47,062 nucleotides of DNA from Chelativorans xinjiangensis (GCF_009812055.1 NZ_WQNH01000038.1:1-47062); one strand, 5' to 3'. Shown: positions 37,395 through 45,109, counted from the stretch's first letter. The notes: a model not told the origin generated them from the letters alone. Numbers and translations are program-made.

Positions 37395-37946
37395 TCAGCC
37401 CAAAGGCCGCGGTTCGCAGCTTATGCCGTTGAGGAAGGCGGTGGCGGCACCTTCCCAGGTTTCGTCGGGCACGAAGACGCGCAACAGCAAGATGCCTTCC
37501 TCGACATCGGTCTCGATGAAGACGGACTGGCCGAGGTCGGAGGCAAAGCGGGTGCGCATGCGCTGCATCTGCGCCTGCGTGAGAACCGTGAAATCGAGCG
37601 TCCCGTCGGGTGTCGCCCGGTCGCTGATGGAAAAGACGTTGAGGCCCTGGTGGTCATAGACGGACATGGACCAGAAGGGCACCGAGCCTTCGCCGCGCAC
37701 ATGGAGCGAACCGCGCGAAAGGTCGAACCGGCAGGCGGCCGCCTCGATGAAGGGATCGGCGGGAACGGGCACCTGTTGGGCGAGCCTTTCGCGGTCAAAC
37801 CGCACGGTGTCATAGGGCTCGGCGACTGCCGAAAGCCGCGTCCACGCGTCGCGCACCGAATAGCTCGGCAACAGGAAAAGGATGGCGAGGTGAACGATGC
37901 CGGCGCCGACGAGACCGAGGAGGAGGGCGTAGGGAAGTCTAGCCAT
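37395..37946 (-). CDS. DUF1254 domain-containing protein
   Basis: A 183-residue exported or membrane-anchored protein with an N-terminal hydrophobic segment (about 5-28). The rest includes DTVRFDRERLA, a cysteine pair (C72 and C178) and the FWSMSVYDHQGLNVFSI segment. It matches the short DUF1254 proteins of Rhizobiales, which always seem to pair with a DUF1214 gene. The two are separate domains of a single longer protein in other bacteria. The start overlaps the DUF1214 stop by eight bases. The function is unknown; the location next to PBP1A hints at the envelope. Confidence 0.82.
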   Translation of the reverse strand: MARLPYALLLGLVGAGIVHLAILFLLPSYSVRDAWTRLSAVAEPYDTVRFDRERLAQQVPVPADPFIEAAACRFDLSRGSLHVRGEGSVPFWSMSVYDHQGLNVFSISDRATPDGTLDFTVLTQAQMQRMRTRFASDLGQSVFIETDVEEGILLLRVFVPDETWEGAATAFLNGISCEPRPLG

Positions 37947-38523
37947 CGCAGGTCGTCCTGGTGATCCTCGGCAGGGAGAGCTCCTCGACCCGTGCGCCGG
38001 AAGCGACAGGCGTGTCGAACAGGGTCAGCACGAGCCGCATCGGCCCGTCGCCGGTGACGGCCAGCCAGTTGGATGGCACCGGATGGCGGGAGACGACGAT
38101 GGAAAAGCCGTTGTCGGAATGGCGCAGCACCATCTGCGAATGAAGAGCGGCACGGCGGCGCTTGAAGGGCGGCAGCAACGCGCCTTCCGGGCCGGCCGCA
38201 TAAAGGGTCCAGAAACGAGAGGTGGGCATCGGCCCTTCGATCCTATAGGCGCACTCGCGCCGCAGGCTGCGGCCGTTCGAATCCCGCCCGGCGGTGAACG
38301 TGATGCCCTCCGAGCGGCCCAGCGGAATGCCGCCCTGGCGGGCGAAGCGGGCGCGCGAATAAGGATCGGCCTCGCGCGTTCCCACACTCGGAAACGCCGT
38401 CCATGGGCCGGCGCTGACGGCGCCCACGGGGCGCGCTTCCTCGAGCATCATCCAAACGCTGGCGGCACCACCGCCGACCGCGATGGTAAGCGCGAGGAGG
38501 GTCAGGAAAAGCGTCTTCAACAT
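37939..38523 (-). CDS. DUF1214 domain-containing protein
   Basis: A 194-residue protein with an N-terminal membrane segment (about 3-24) and a soluble DUF1214 domain. GRDSNGRSLRRECAYRIEGP and the following FWTLYA segment are typical of the family, as is a late SNWLAV. Two cysteines (in RECAY and near the C-terminus) could pair outside the membrane. It forms a coupled unit with DUF1254, downstream of PBP1A on the same strand. Confidence 0.85.
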   Translation of the reverse strand: MLKTLFLTLLALTIAVGGGAASVWMMLEEARPVGAVSAGPWTAFPSVGTREADPYSRARFARQGGIPLGRSEGITFTAGRDSNGRSLRRECAYRIEGPMPTSRFWTLYAAGPEGALLPPFKRRRAALHSQMVLRHSDNGFSIVVSRHPVPSNWLAVTGDGPMRLVLTLFDTPVASGARVEELSLPRITRTTCDG

Positions 38524-38630
38524 GGGAGGCCGGTGTTTGCGGTGGTGGCGACGCTCGTGATACTTTCATGCACCTTTCCGATTCAACCGAAACCTCATCC
38601 TGCCCGGCGAGCGCCTGTGGTGCAATATTC

Positions 38631-40775
38631 TCAAAGGGCCGACAGGGTCTCCGGTCCGGCGGTGGGTTTCAGCGGCGGGGCGCGGCGGAAATGTTCCGCC
38701 ATGTCCTTCAAGACGTTGCTGGTGGCTGTCGGCATCGTGCGGGGCGGTCGGGCGAGGCCGTTTATCTGGCCTTCCGCCTCGCTGGCGGTGGCAACCGTGG
38801 TGGCGTCGAGCGCCGGTAGCGGGTCATCTATGCCGGGGATGGGCCTGAGTTCCGTGTTCTGATGCGCGTAGGCCATGAAGCGCTGCCACACCATGGCCGG
38901 CAGCGAGCCGCCGGTCATGCGGCGCGTGGGGCGGTAGTCGTCGTTGCCGAGCCAGACGGCGGCGACGTAGTTGCCCGTGTAGCCGACATACCAGGCGTCG
39001 CGGTAGGACTGGGTGGTGCCGGTCTTGCCGGCCGAGCGCACGCCTGGAAGGGCAGCCCGCCGCCCGGTGCCGCGCTCGGGCACCTGGACGAGGATGCTGT
39101 TCATGGCGGAGACGGCCTTTTCGGAAAGGACGCGGCGCGGCGGCGTGGCGTCGCGGGCGAAATCGTAGAGGATCGCGCCCGAATGGGTGGTGAGCTGCAG
39201 GATCCCGTGGCGGGTGCCGGCATAGCCGCCGCTGGCGAAGACGCCGAAGCCGGTGGCCTGGTCCATGACCGTCATGCCGGAGGTGCCGAGCACCATCGTC
39301 TTGTGGCCGTTCAGTTCCGACTCCACGCCCATGGCCACCACCAGCTTTTCGATCGGCTCGAGGCCGAGATGGTCGCGGGCGAGCCGGACCGGCACCGTGT
39401 TGTAGGAGTGGATGAGAGCGGTGGCGAGGTCGACGCGGCCGGCATAGCGGCGGGTGTAGTTCTGTGGCGCCCAGCCGCCCCACGAGATCGGCCCGTCGGA
39501 GATCACCGAGCTGGGCTCGAAGCCGGCCTCCATGGCGGCGGCGTAGACATAGGGCTTGAAGGAGGAGCCGGGCTGGCGCAGCGCCTGGGTGGCGCGGTTG
39601 AACTGGCTCTGGCCGTAATCGCGCCCGCCGACGATGGCGCGCACGGCGCCGTCTGTCTCCATGACGACGGCGGCGCCTTCGGTGACGTCGTAGTCCTTGC
39701 CGTGCTGGCGCAGGTGGTACTCCATCGATTCGGCGACGGCCTGCTGCAGGTCGGGATCAAGGGTGGTGCGTGCCACCAGCGAATGGGTGGCGCCGTCGGG
39801 GACGATCTTCTTGACCTCCTCGAAAGCCCAGTCGAGGAAATAGTCCGGGCTGTCGCGTTCGCCCCGGTCGACGGCGCTGGCCGGATTGAGACGGGCCGGC
39901 AGCACCTGTCCCTCGGTCATGAGGCCGGACTGGACGAGGTTTGTCAGCACCTCGTTGGCGCGCGCGCGGGCGGCCGGCAGGTTGATATGCGGGGCATAGC
40001 GGGCCGGCGCCTTGAAGAGGCCGGCGATCATCGCCGCCTCGGCGAGGGTCAGGTCCTGCACCTGCTTGTCGAAATAGAAATCGGCCGCGGCCGAGATGCC
40101 GAAGGTGCCGCCGCCGAGATAGACGCGGTCGAGATAGAGCTGCAGGATCTCCTTCTTGGAAAGGTTCGCCTCCAGCCACAGCGCCAGGAAGGCTTCCTTG
40201 ACCTTGCGCTCGACCGTGCGCTCGTTGGTGAGGAAGAGGTTCTTGGCCAACTGCTGGGTGAGGGTGGAGCCGCCCTGGACGATGGTGTTGGCGCGCACGT
40301 TCTCCGTCATGGCACGCACGAGGCCGAGATAATCGATGCCGAAATGCTCGAAGAAGCGGCGGTCCTCGGTGGCCAGCACCGCCTTGACCACATGGTCGGG
40401 CATCTCGTCGACGGGGACGGAATCGCGCTGGATGACGCCGCGCTGGCCGATCTCGTTGCCGTAGCGGTCGAGGAAGGTGACGGCATAGTCGTCCTGGGCG
40501 CGCCAGTTGGCCGAGGTCTCCTCGAAGGCGGGGATGGCGAGCGCCAGCATGAGGACGGCGCCGACGGTGGCAAGGGTAAGGCTTTCGCTGAAGAGCTCGA
40601 TCGCGGCGCGCTTTGCCCCGTAGAGGCGGAAGCGGCGGAAGAAGATGGTGATGTTTTCCCAGGCTTCCGAAAGCTTGAAGCCCGCTTCATAGAGCGTGGA
40701 ATCGATCCATGCATCGACCTCGAGGAGCCTCGTTGCCCTCGGCGCCCGCCCCTTTTTCGTGCGCTTCTCTTCCAT
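38631..40775 (-). CDS. Penicillin-binding protein 1A-type transglycosylase/transpeptidase
   Basis: A 714-residue bifunctional peptidoglycan synthase. A basic cytoplasmic head and one membrane helix (about 66-85) precede the glycosyltransferase 51 domain (about 110-290; catalytic E137 in TEDRRFFEHFG, then GGSTLTQQLAKN at 168-179). The transpeptidase domain follows (about 365-650), with S404-x2-K407, S457-Y-N459 and K584-T-G. The tail is proline-rich. ATG 40775 gives the family start; a Met at 40844 is in frame but leads with atypical residues. Expected to act in side-wall synthesis or polar growth. Confidence 0.94.
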   Translation of the reverse strand: MEEKRTKKGRAPRATRLLEVDAWIDSTLYEAGFKLSEAWENITIFFRRFRLYGAKRAAIELFSESLTLATVGAVLMLALAIPAFEETSANWRAQDDYAVTFLDRYGNEIGQRGVIQRDSVPVDEMPDHVVKAVLATEDRRFFEHFGIDYLGLVRAMTENVRANTIVQGGSTLTQQLAKNLFLTNERTVERKVKEAFLALWLEANLSKKEILQLYLDRVYLGGGTFGISAAADFYFDKQVQDLTLAEAAMIAGLFKAPARYAPHINLPAARARANEVLTNLVQSGLMTEGQVLPARLNPASAVDRGERDSPDYFLDWAFEEVKKIVPDGATHSLVARTTLDPDLQQAVAESMEYHLRQHGKDYDVTEGAAVVMETDGAVRAIVGGRDYGQSQFNRATQALRQPGSSFKPYVYAAAMEAGFEPSSVISDGPISWGGWAPQNYTRRYAGRVDLATALIHSYNTVPVRLARDHLGLEPIEKLVVAMGVESELNGHKTMVLGTSGMTVMDQATGFGVFASGGYAGTRHGILQLTTHSGAILYDFARDATPPRRVLSEKAVSAMNSILVQVPERGTGRRAALPGVRSAGKTGTTQSYRDAWYVGYTGNYVAAVWLGNDDYRPTRRMTGGSLPAMVWQRFMAYAHQNTELRPIPGIDDPLPALDATTVATASEAEGQINGLARPPRTMPTATSNVLKDMAEHFRRAPPLKPTAGPETLSAL

Positions 40776-40945
40776 TGCTGGACCGCCCGGCCTCTTCCCC
40801 TTGCTTGTCGACCTGCCGCGGAAAAAGCCGCGGCAAGTGCGCAAAGTCGTCCCCCTGGGAGAGGTTTAGCACATTTTGGGGAATGGGGTGTGGGGGAAAT
40901 TGTTGTAGCCATCAACTGTATGCGCGGTAAGGTAAACGTGCTGAT

Positions 40946-40993
40946 GTGTAAGCTATCCGTTGACACGAGAATGTGTAGCCTGATAGCTTACAC
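40946..40993 (+). promoter_or_regulatory. higBA operator and promoter
   Basis: GTGTAAGCTATC (40946-40957) and GATAGCTTACAC (40982-40993) are perfect 12-bp inverted arms. TTGACA at 40960-40965 lies between them, and TAGCTT at 40984-40989 is 18 bases downstream, inside the right arm. Repressor binding would block the promoter. Transcription would begin at about 40996, the first base of the higB start codon. Confidence 0.75.
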
Positions 40994-40995
40994 TT

Positions 40996-41274
40996 GTGAT
41001 CAAGTCGTTCAAATCAAAGGCGCTGGCGGAACTGTGGTCGAAGGGCCGTACAGCGAAGATTGACGCCAGAATGCACAAGCGCATCCTTCTGCGCCTTGAA
41101 AGGCTTGAGGCAGCCGGAGCGCCGGAGGATGTGAACCATCCCGGCTTTGACTTCCACGCCCTCAAGGGCTTTAACCCGACGCGGTACACGATCCATGTGA
41201 ACGGGCCGTGGTGCATCACGTTCGAGTTCGAAGACAGTGATGCGCTCCACGTCGATTTCGAACAGTACCATTAG
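40996..41274 (+). CDS. higB: HigB-type RelE/ParE superfamily toxin
   Basis: A 92-residue toxin with the RelE-like fold. HigB proteins cut mRNA in the ribosome. The order is toxin first and antitoxin second, as in higBA. The motif ALKGFNPTRYTIHVNGPW and the following ITFEFED are typical. The start is GTG 40996. No ribosome-binding site precedes it, and the promoter layout suggests a leaderless transcript. G+C is lower than in PBP1A upstream, in keeping with a mobile module. Confidence 0.92.
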   Translation: MIKSFKSKALAELWSKGRTAKIDARMHKRILLRLERLEAAGAPEDVNHPGFDFHALKGFNPTRYTIHVNGPWCITFEFEDSDALHVDFEQYH

Positions 41275-41285
41275 GAGGCACTGCC

Positions 41286-41594
41286 ATGACTGTGTATCCC
41301 GCTATCAGAGATCCTGATCGCTGCCCCTCGCATCCAGGGGCGGTCCTGGATGATATCCTGATCGATCTCAATGTGACGAAGAGCGAGATTGCCGGCATGC
41401 TTGGCATTTCGCGCCAGCACCTGCATGACATTCTTGCCGAGCGCAAGCCGCTTTCCCCGACTATTGCCGTGAAGGTTGGCAAGGTATTTGGCGGAGGCGC
41501 CGCCTCGTGGCTGCGCATGCAGGCCGCTTACGACGCCTGGCATGCGGAGCGCGAAGTTGATGTCAGCGACCTTCCGACGCTTAACGCCGCCTGA
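41286..41594 (+). CDS. higA: HigA family antitoxin
   Basis: A 102-residue HTH-XRE antitoxin. The proline-rich N-terminal arm (HPGAVLDDIL) is the HigA signature, followed by the helix-turn-helix (about 28-60; KSEIAGMLGISRQHLHDIL) and a C-terminal helix with WLRMQAAYDAW. It should neutralise HigB and repress the operon at the palindrome upstream. The start at 41286 follows AGGAGGCACTGCC, a strong ribosome-binding site, 11 bases after higB. Confidence 0.94.
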   Translation: MTVYPAIRDPDRCPSHPGAVLDDILIDLNVTKSEIAGMLGISRQHLHDILAERKPLSPTIAVKVGKVFGGGAASWLRMQAAYDAWHAEREVDVSDLPTLNAA

Positions 41595-41953
41595 CCGGCT
41601 TGCTCCCTTGTTTGTCACGCACGTAGTTAGGAATTTAATCTCATGGCTCGCGACAAGCGCGTCACCGATCGGCGGATTGGTGAGACCGGTTACGCCTAAG
41701 CAGAAAGCGCACCGACTCTCTCTGGTTGCGCAAAAAGCGTGGGAACAACCTCTGATTCCAGTGGACGGAACGGGAACGTCCTTGCTTTCACGCTCTGGAC
41801 TCCCCTCAAATGGATGGCTGCGGTGACCACGAATCACCGCCATTATCGTCAACCAAGCCACTGAGAGGCTCGACCTTGAAGAACAATCACCACACTAATT
41901 CTCCAGGTGATTCCGTCAAGCCTTCCTGTGGCCTCATACAGGAAAATTATGAC
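41595..41953. other. 359-base gap between higA and the CxxC mini-protein
   Basis: No supported gene. The ORFs that cross this stretch lack ribosome-binding sites and family features. The left copy of the imperfect direct repeat is at 41614-41640. Base composition is closer to 55% G+C by eye than the flanking core genes. It may contain the remains of an earlier integration. Confidence 0.4.
41614..41640 (+). repeat. Imperfect direct repeat, left copy
   Basis: GTCACGCACGTAGTTAGGAA and the following TTTAATC are repeated with five mismatches at 43093-43119. The two copies bracket the small accessory genes between higA and the terminase region. The element could be an integration target, a short mobile-element end or a shared regulatory sequence. 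Confidence 0.55.
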
Positions 41954-42193
41954 ATGGCACTTTATCAGAATGGCGACGAACTGGCCCACAAGGTGGACGC
42001 CTGTTTCGACAAGGTGCACTCGCCGGGCACCGCCGCGCCCTATTCCGGCATATACATCTGCGCCAATTGCAGAGACGAATATGCCTGCAATGCGGGCGAT
42101 CCGTTGCCTCCGCAAAACCATCGCCAACACAACCCCTCTACGGGTGCGATACGCTGGAAGCTGTTGATCCAAACACAGAACGGCCCGAGCTAG
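41954..42193 (+). CDS. Small CxxC protein (zinc-ribbon-like)
   Basis: A 79-residue protein with C36-x2-C39 (YICANC), a third cysteine C45 and a DPLPPQNHRQHNP segment, then a strand (IRWKLLIQT). The layout SGIY-CxxC-GDPLPP-H is one I associate with small YjzC-like or zinc-ribbon mini-proteins in accessory DNA; the function is unknown. ATG 41954 has AGGAAAATTATGAC upstream. Its stop overlaps the stop of a tiny minus-strand ORF by four bases. Confidence 0.68.
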   Translation: MALYQNGDELAHKVDACFDKVHSPGTAAPYSGIYICANCRDEYACNAGDPLPPQNHRQHNPSTGAIRWKLLIQTQNGPS

Positions 42194-42357
42194 GACTTTG
42201 TGTCGCCCCGGCTGGTTCCAGTTGTACCAGCCGGGGCCGATACATCCAGGTCCTTTGGAAGCGCACCCTTTCGATCCGTTCGTGCCTTCCTCGGATCGGA
42301 AGAGGTCTTCAACAGGCGGCGCAACACCTCGTCGCCCTTTTCCTGGTCTTTATCCAT
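42190..42357 (-). CDS. Possible 55-residue protein of unknown function
   Basis: The frame runs from ATG 42357 to TAG at 42190. The product is charged (MDKDQEKGDEVLRRLLKT, then a basic, disordered tail) and resembles tiny rhizobial hypotheticals with a DEVLRRLLKT-type helix. There is no clear ribosome-binding site, and in-frame starts further up (42372, 42399) are possible. It is head-to-head with, and partly overlaps, the start region of the HEPN-like gene. Treat it as tentative. Confidence 0.4.
   Translation of the reverse strand: MDKDQEKGDEVLRRLLKTSSDPRKARTDRKGALPKDLDVSAPAGTTGTSRGDTKS
42205..42237. terminator. Strong hairpin after the CxxC gene
   Basis: GCCCCGGCTGGT (42205-42216) pairs perfectly with ACCAGCCGGGGC (42226-42237) around a 9-base loop. 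It begins 11 bases after the CxxC gene stop. No T-run follows, so it may protect the 3' end of the mRNA or aid factor-dependent termination. On the other strand it falls inside the tentative 55-residue ORF. Confidence 0.55.
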
Positions 42358-42370
42358 GGGGGATTCTATC

Positions 42371-42943
42371 ATGGAAGAATACCGCGTCACCTTGGACAAG
42401 GGCGGCCTAAACCGCGATTTCGTTTTTGTCGGCGGGCCGCTTGATGCGCCCGATGGTTTGGACGACCTTTTCCGCGCTCTTGGCTTCGCTTCCGCTCAGT
42501 GGGCGCGACTAGAGCAACATATTGATGCGGTCCTAATCCACGTCAACAACCGCGAGCACTCAGACACCATTTTCGATGCTAAACACCCGATCAGTTTTCA
42601 GGCCAAAATCAAGCTGCTGAAGCGCTGGTTTAATCAGCACCCGGCCCTCGCGAACTTGACCGTGGACATTCGCACACTGACGACCAAATTGAAGGAACTG
42701 AGCCCGCACAGGAACAACCTGATTCATGGCGTGCTTGACAGTTGGGATGCCGCCACCAAAACGTGCGTGCTGCGAACTCTAAAATTCATCGGCGACGACG
42801 AATTCAATCTCTCGAACCATGAATATACGATTGAGGGGATCGAGACCGTTGCCGAATTGACCGCAATGTCCAACCGCTACCTATCCACGATCTCACAGGC
42901 CATCTTCACGAAAGATGCGCTCGCACAACTGCGAACACCTTGA
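42371..42943 (+). CDS. HEPN-like protein of unknown function
   Basis: A 190-residue, mainly helical protein. Residues 111-120 read SPHRNNLIHG; R114-x4-H119 fits the RX4-6H motif of HEPN ribonucleases and HEPN-like toxins. A long helical lead (LGFASAQWARLEQHIDAVLI) precedes it, as in other HEPN folds. No minimal nucleotidyltransferase partner is adjacent. GGGGGATTCTATC before ATG 42371 supports this start. G+C is lower than in core genes. A role in RNA cleavage or phage defence is possible but unproven. Confidence 0.68.
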   Translation: MEEYRVTLDKGGLNRDFVFVGGPLDAPDGLDDLFRALGFASAQWARLEQHIDAVLIHVNNREHSDTIFDAKHPISFQAKIKLLKRWFNQHPALANLTVDIRTLTTKLKELSPHRNNLIHGVLDSWDAATKTCVLRTLKFIGDDEFNLSNHEYTIEGIETVAELTAMSNRYLSTISQAIFTKDALAQLRTP

Positions 42944-43092
42944 TCGCGCATTCCGCGTCCAAGTCGTCGTTATCGTCCCGTTGGTGGCGGTTGATAATCC
43001 TTGCCAGTTCATCGATATCCCTTCGAGCAGGGGGCCCCGCGATGCTCAGTGCCAGCCTGTCGCGAATAATCGCGCATTTCCAATCTCGGTAG

Positions 43093-43119
43093 GTCACGCA
43101 CACAATTAGGAATTTAGTC
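43093..43119 (+). repeat. Imperfect direct repeat, right copy
   Basis: GTCACGCACACAATTAGGAA with TTTAGTC following matches the copy at 41614-41640 at 22 of 27 positions. It ends one base before the TTGAC promoter element of the terminase leader. The 42944-43092 stretch before it has no supported gene. Confidence 0.55.
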
Positions 43120-43120
43120 C

Positions 43121-43149
43121 TTGACACCGTAACGGCCCTTTGCTAGGGT
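43121..43149 (+). promoter_or_regulatory. Promoter ahead of the terminase genes
   Basis: TTGACA (43121-43126), 17 bases, then TAGGGT (43144-43149). The -35 element is a perfect match and the spacing ideal. The expected start near 43156 gives a leader of about 150 bases before the small terminase gene. Confidence 0.55.
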
Positions 43150-43247
43150 TCAGGCATCGTCGGAAAAGTGGGTTCGGCGGCGGGAGCCGCTTTTGGGGGT
43201 TCGGTCGGTGGCCGGGCCTCGATCTTCTTTTCGGCTAGGTTTTCGCG

Positions 43248-43279
43248 AGCGTCGGCGCCTTGGGCTCCGGCGCTTTTTT
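43248..43279 (+). terminator. Terminator-like hairpin in the terminase leader
   Basis: AGCGTCGG (43248-43255) pairs with CCGGCGCT (43267-43274) with one G-U pair, followed by a run of six T (43274-43279). It lies between the promoter and the small terminase start at 43307. It could release a small RNA of about 125 bases or act as an attenuator. Confidence 0.6.
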
Positions 43280-43306
43280 GTTGCGCGGATTTCGGGGAGA
43301 GGCGGG

Positions 43307-43840
43307 ATGCCATTGAGATATGTGCCGTCGGCACACGTGCACAGGTCGGCGCGGAAGGCCATGGAGGGCGGGCGGTTGACGTTTGCGCTCCTGGCGGACC
43401 TTACCGGGCGCTCGGAGAACCATTGGCGCGGCGTGGCCAGGGCCGAGGGCTGGCGCATCGCTGAGGCCGGGGGATCTGACGAGAAGGCCCCCGAGCCGCC
43501 TGCCGAGACGGACCCGGAGGCGCTGGAGACGCGGCTGGTGGCGCTTTCGGACGAGCTGGTGAGCGAACTGGAGGCGGCGGTCGGCGAGGGGCGGGCGTCC
43601 GGCAGCTACGACAAGGGAAGGATCGATGCGCTGTCTGCCATGCTGAGGATGGTCGAGAAGATCGGCGAGATGACCCGCGTGCCCGAGCGCGCGGCGGAAA
43701 GGCAGAAGAAAAGCGATGAAGAACTGGCCGCCGCGCTCGCCCTTATCGATGCCCGTATCGTGGAGCTCGCTTGTGAACTCGCTGCCACCATGGGCTGTGG
43801 AGAGGCTGACCCCGCCGATGGCGGAGAGGGCGCTGGCTGA
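43307..43840 (+). CDS. Putative GTA-type small terminase subunit
   Basis: A 177-residue protein. The N-terminus (about 5-55) resembles a helix-turn-helix (FALLADLTGRSENHWRGVAR). An acidic linker and a long helical region (about 78-165) suited to oligomerisation follow. This order is that of phage small terminases, and the gene sits directly before the large subunit, as in Rhodobacter-type GTA clusters. The family could not be confirmed by sequence alone. ATG 43307 follows GGGGAGAGGCGGG. Its end overlaps the large subunit gene by 68 bases. Confidence 0.65.
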   Translation: MPLRYVPSAHVHRSARKAMEGGRLTFALLADLTGRSENHWRGVARAEGWRIAEAGGSDEKAPEPPAETDPEALETRLVALSDELVSELEAAVGEGRASGSYDKGRIDALSAMLRMVEKIGEMTRVPERAAERQKKSDEELAAALALIDARIVELACELAATMGCGEADPADGGEGAG

Positions 43841-45068
43841 GTGGTTCGGCTCCGGACGGCTGCCGCAATATCCGGTGGGGGCGCGGCTTTGCGACACCTG
43901 GCTGGTGATGGGCGGGCGCGGCTCCGGCAAGACACGGCTGGGGGCGGAATGGGTGAACGGGCTGGTGCGGGGGCTGCCGCCTTTTTCAAACCATGAATAT
44001 CGGCGCATCGCACTGGTGGGGGAGACGTTTGCGGACGTGCGCGAGGTGATGATCGAGGGGTCTTCGGGGCTGCTTTCGATCTCGCGCGGCAACCGGCCGC
44101 GCTATGAGCCGAGCCGGCGGCGGCTCGTCTGGGACAATGGGGCGGTGGCGCAGGTGTTTTCCGCCGAGGATCCGGACAGCCTGCGCGGGCCGCAATTCGA
44201 GGCGGCATGGTGCGACGAACTTGCCAAGTGGAAGAACGGGGAGGCCTGTTTCGACATGCTGCAGTTCGGGCTGCGGCTGGGGCAGCGGCCCGTGCAGATG
44301 CTGACGACGACGCCGAAGCCGGTGCCGCTGATCCGGCGGCTGCTGGCAAGCCCGGACGTGACCGTGACGCGGATGCGCACGGAGGAGAATGCGCAGAACC
44401 TGGCGCGGCGGTTCCTGCGCTCGGTGGAGCGGAGCTATGCCGGCACGCGGCTGGGGCGGCAGGAACTGGACGGCGAACTGATCGAGGACCGCGAGGACGC
44501 GCTGTGGACGCGCGCCGGGCTGGAGACGGCGACGGGGCGCTGGGGCGAGGCGGGTCCGTTGCGCCGCATCGTCGTGGCGGTGGACCCGCCGGCGAGCGGG
44601 CGGCGCACGTCGGACGCCTGCGGGATCGTGGTGGCCGGGCTCGGCGCCGACGGGGCCGCCTGGGTGCTGGAAGACGGCACGGTGCGGGCGGCCAAGCCCG
44701 AGGTCTGGGCGGCGCGGGCGGTCGCGCTCTATCGCCGGTTCCAGGCCGACATGATCGTTGCCGAGGTGAACCAGGGCGGCGACATGGTGAGAAGCGTGAT
44801 CGGCACGGTGGATGCCACCGTTCCCGTGAAGGCGGTGCGGGCGAACCGGGGGAAGTGGCTGAGGGCCGAGCCGGTGGCAGCGCTTTATGCGCAGGGGCGG
44901 GTGCGGCATGCGCGGCGGCTTCCCGAACTGGAAGACGAGATGTGCGACTTCGGCACGGACGGCCTGTCGCAGGGGCGCTCGCCGGACCGGGTGGATGCGC
45001 TTGTCTGGGCGATCACCGAGCTGATGCTCGGGCGCACAAGCGAGCCGCGCATACGGGATTTTTTTTGA
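43773..45068 (+). CDS. Terminase large subunit, GTA/DNA-packaging type
   Basis: A 431-residue packaging motor. The ATPase half has Walker A GGRGSGKTR and the segment GPQFEAAWCDELAKW with the acidic pair, then the coupling motif LTTTPKP. The nuclease half has D in VAVDPPA, AEVNQGGDM and DRVDALVWA. These match the GTA g2 family (COG5323), which packages random host DNA. GTG 43773 has GGAG seven bases upstream; ATG 43818 is the alternative. The gene appears intact. The portal gene normally next is not found in the remaining 2 kb. Confidence 0.9.
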   Translation: MNSLPPWAVERLTPPMAERALAEWFGSGRLPQYPVGARLCDTWLVMGGRGSGKTRLGAEWVNGLVRGLPPFSNHEYRRIALVGETFADVREVMIEGSSGLLSISRGNRPRYEPSRRRLVWDNGAVAQVFSAEDPDSLRGPQFEAAWCDELAKWKNGEACFDMLQFGLRLGQRPVQMLTTTPKPVPLIRRLLASPDVTVTRMRTEENAQNLARRFLRSVERSYAGTRLGRQELDGELIEDREDALWTRAGLETATGRWGEAGPLRRIVVAVDPPASGRRTSDACGIVVAGLGADGAAWVLEDGTVRAAKPEVWAARAVALYRRFQADMIVAEVNQGGDMVRSVIGTVDATVPVKAVRANRGKWLRAEPVAALYAQGRVRHARRLPELEDEMCDFGTDGLSQGRSPDRVDALVWAITELMLGRTSEPRIRDFF

Positions 45069-45083
45069 AATCAAAGGTGAAAG

Positions 45084-45109
45084 CCAAGCCCAATCTCGTG
45101 CGGGCTTGG
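45084..45109. other. Hairpin between terminase and the modular repeat gene
   Basis: CCAAGCCC (45084-45091) pairs with GGGCTTGG (45102-45109) around a 10-base loop, 15 bases past the terminase stop. No T-run follows. It marks the point where base composition falls, and it could be a weak terminator or the edge of an insertion. Confidence 0.45.

Noticed and set aside
41614-43119. Direct repeats as phage attachment sites
   Set aside because: No integrase or tRNA gene is present between or beside them and the copies differ at five positions, so att status is not claimed; only the repeat itself is reported.
42906-43127. 73-residue minus-strand ORF beside the right direct repeat
   Set aside because: It overlaps the end of the HEPN-like gene, starts with GTG inside the promoter and repeat sequence, and shows no recognisable family. 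Not excluded, but unsupported.
43143-43334. Minus-strand ORF across the terminase leader
   Set aside because: Its composition is proline/alanine-rich, it covers a promoter and a terminator on the other strand, and it has no clear ribosome-binding site. The leader explanation is simpler.
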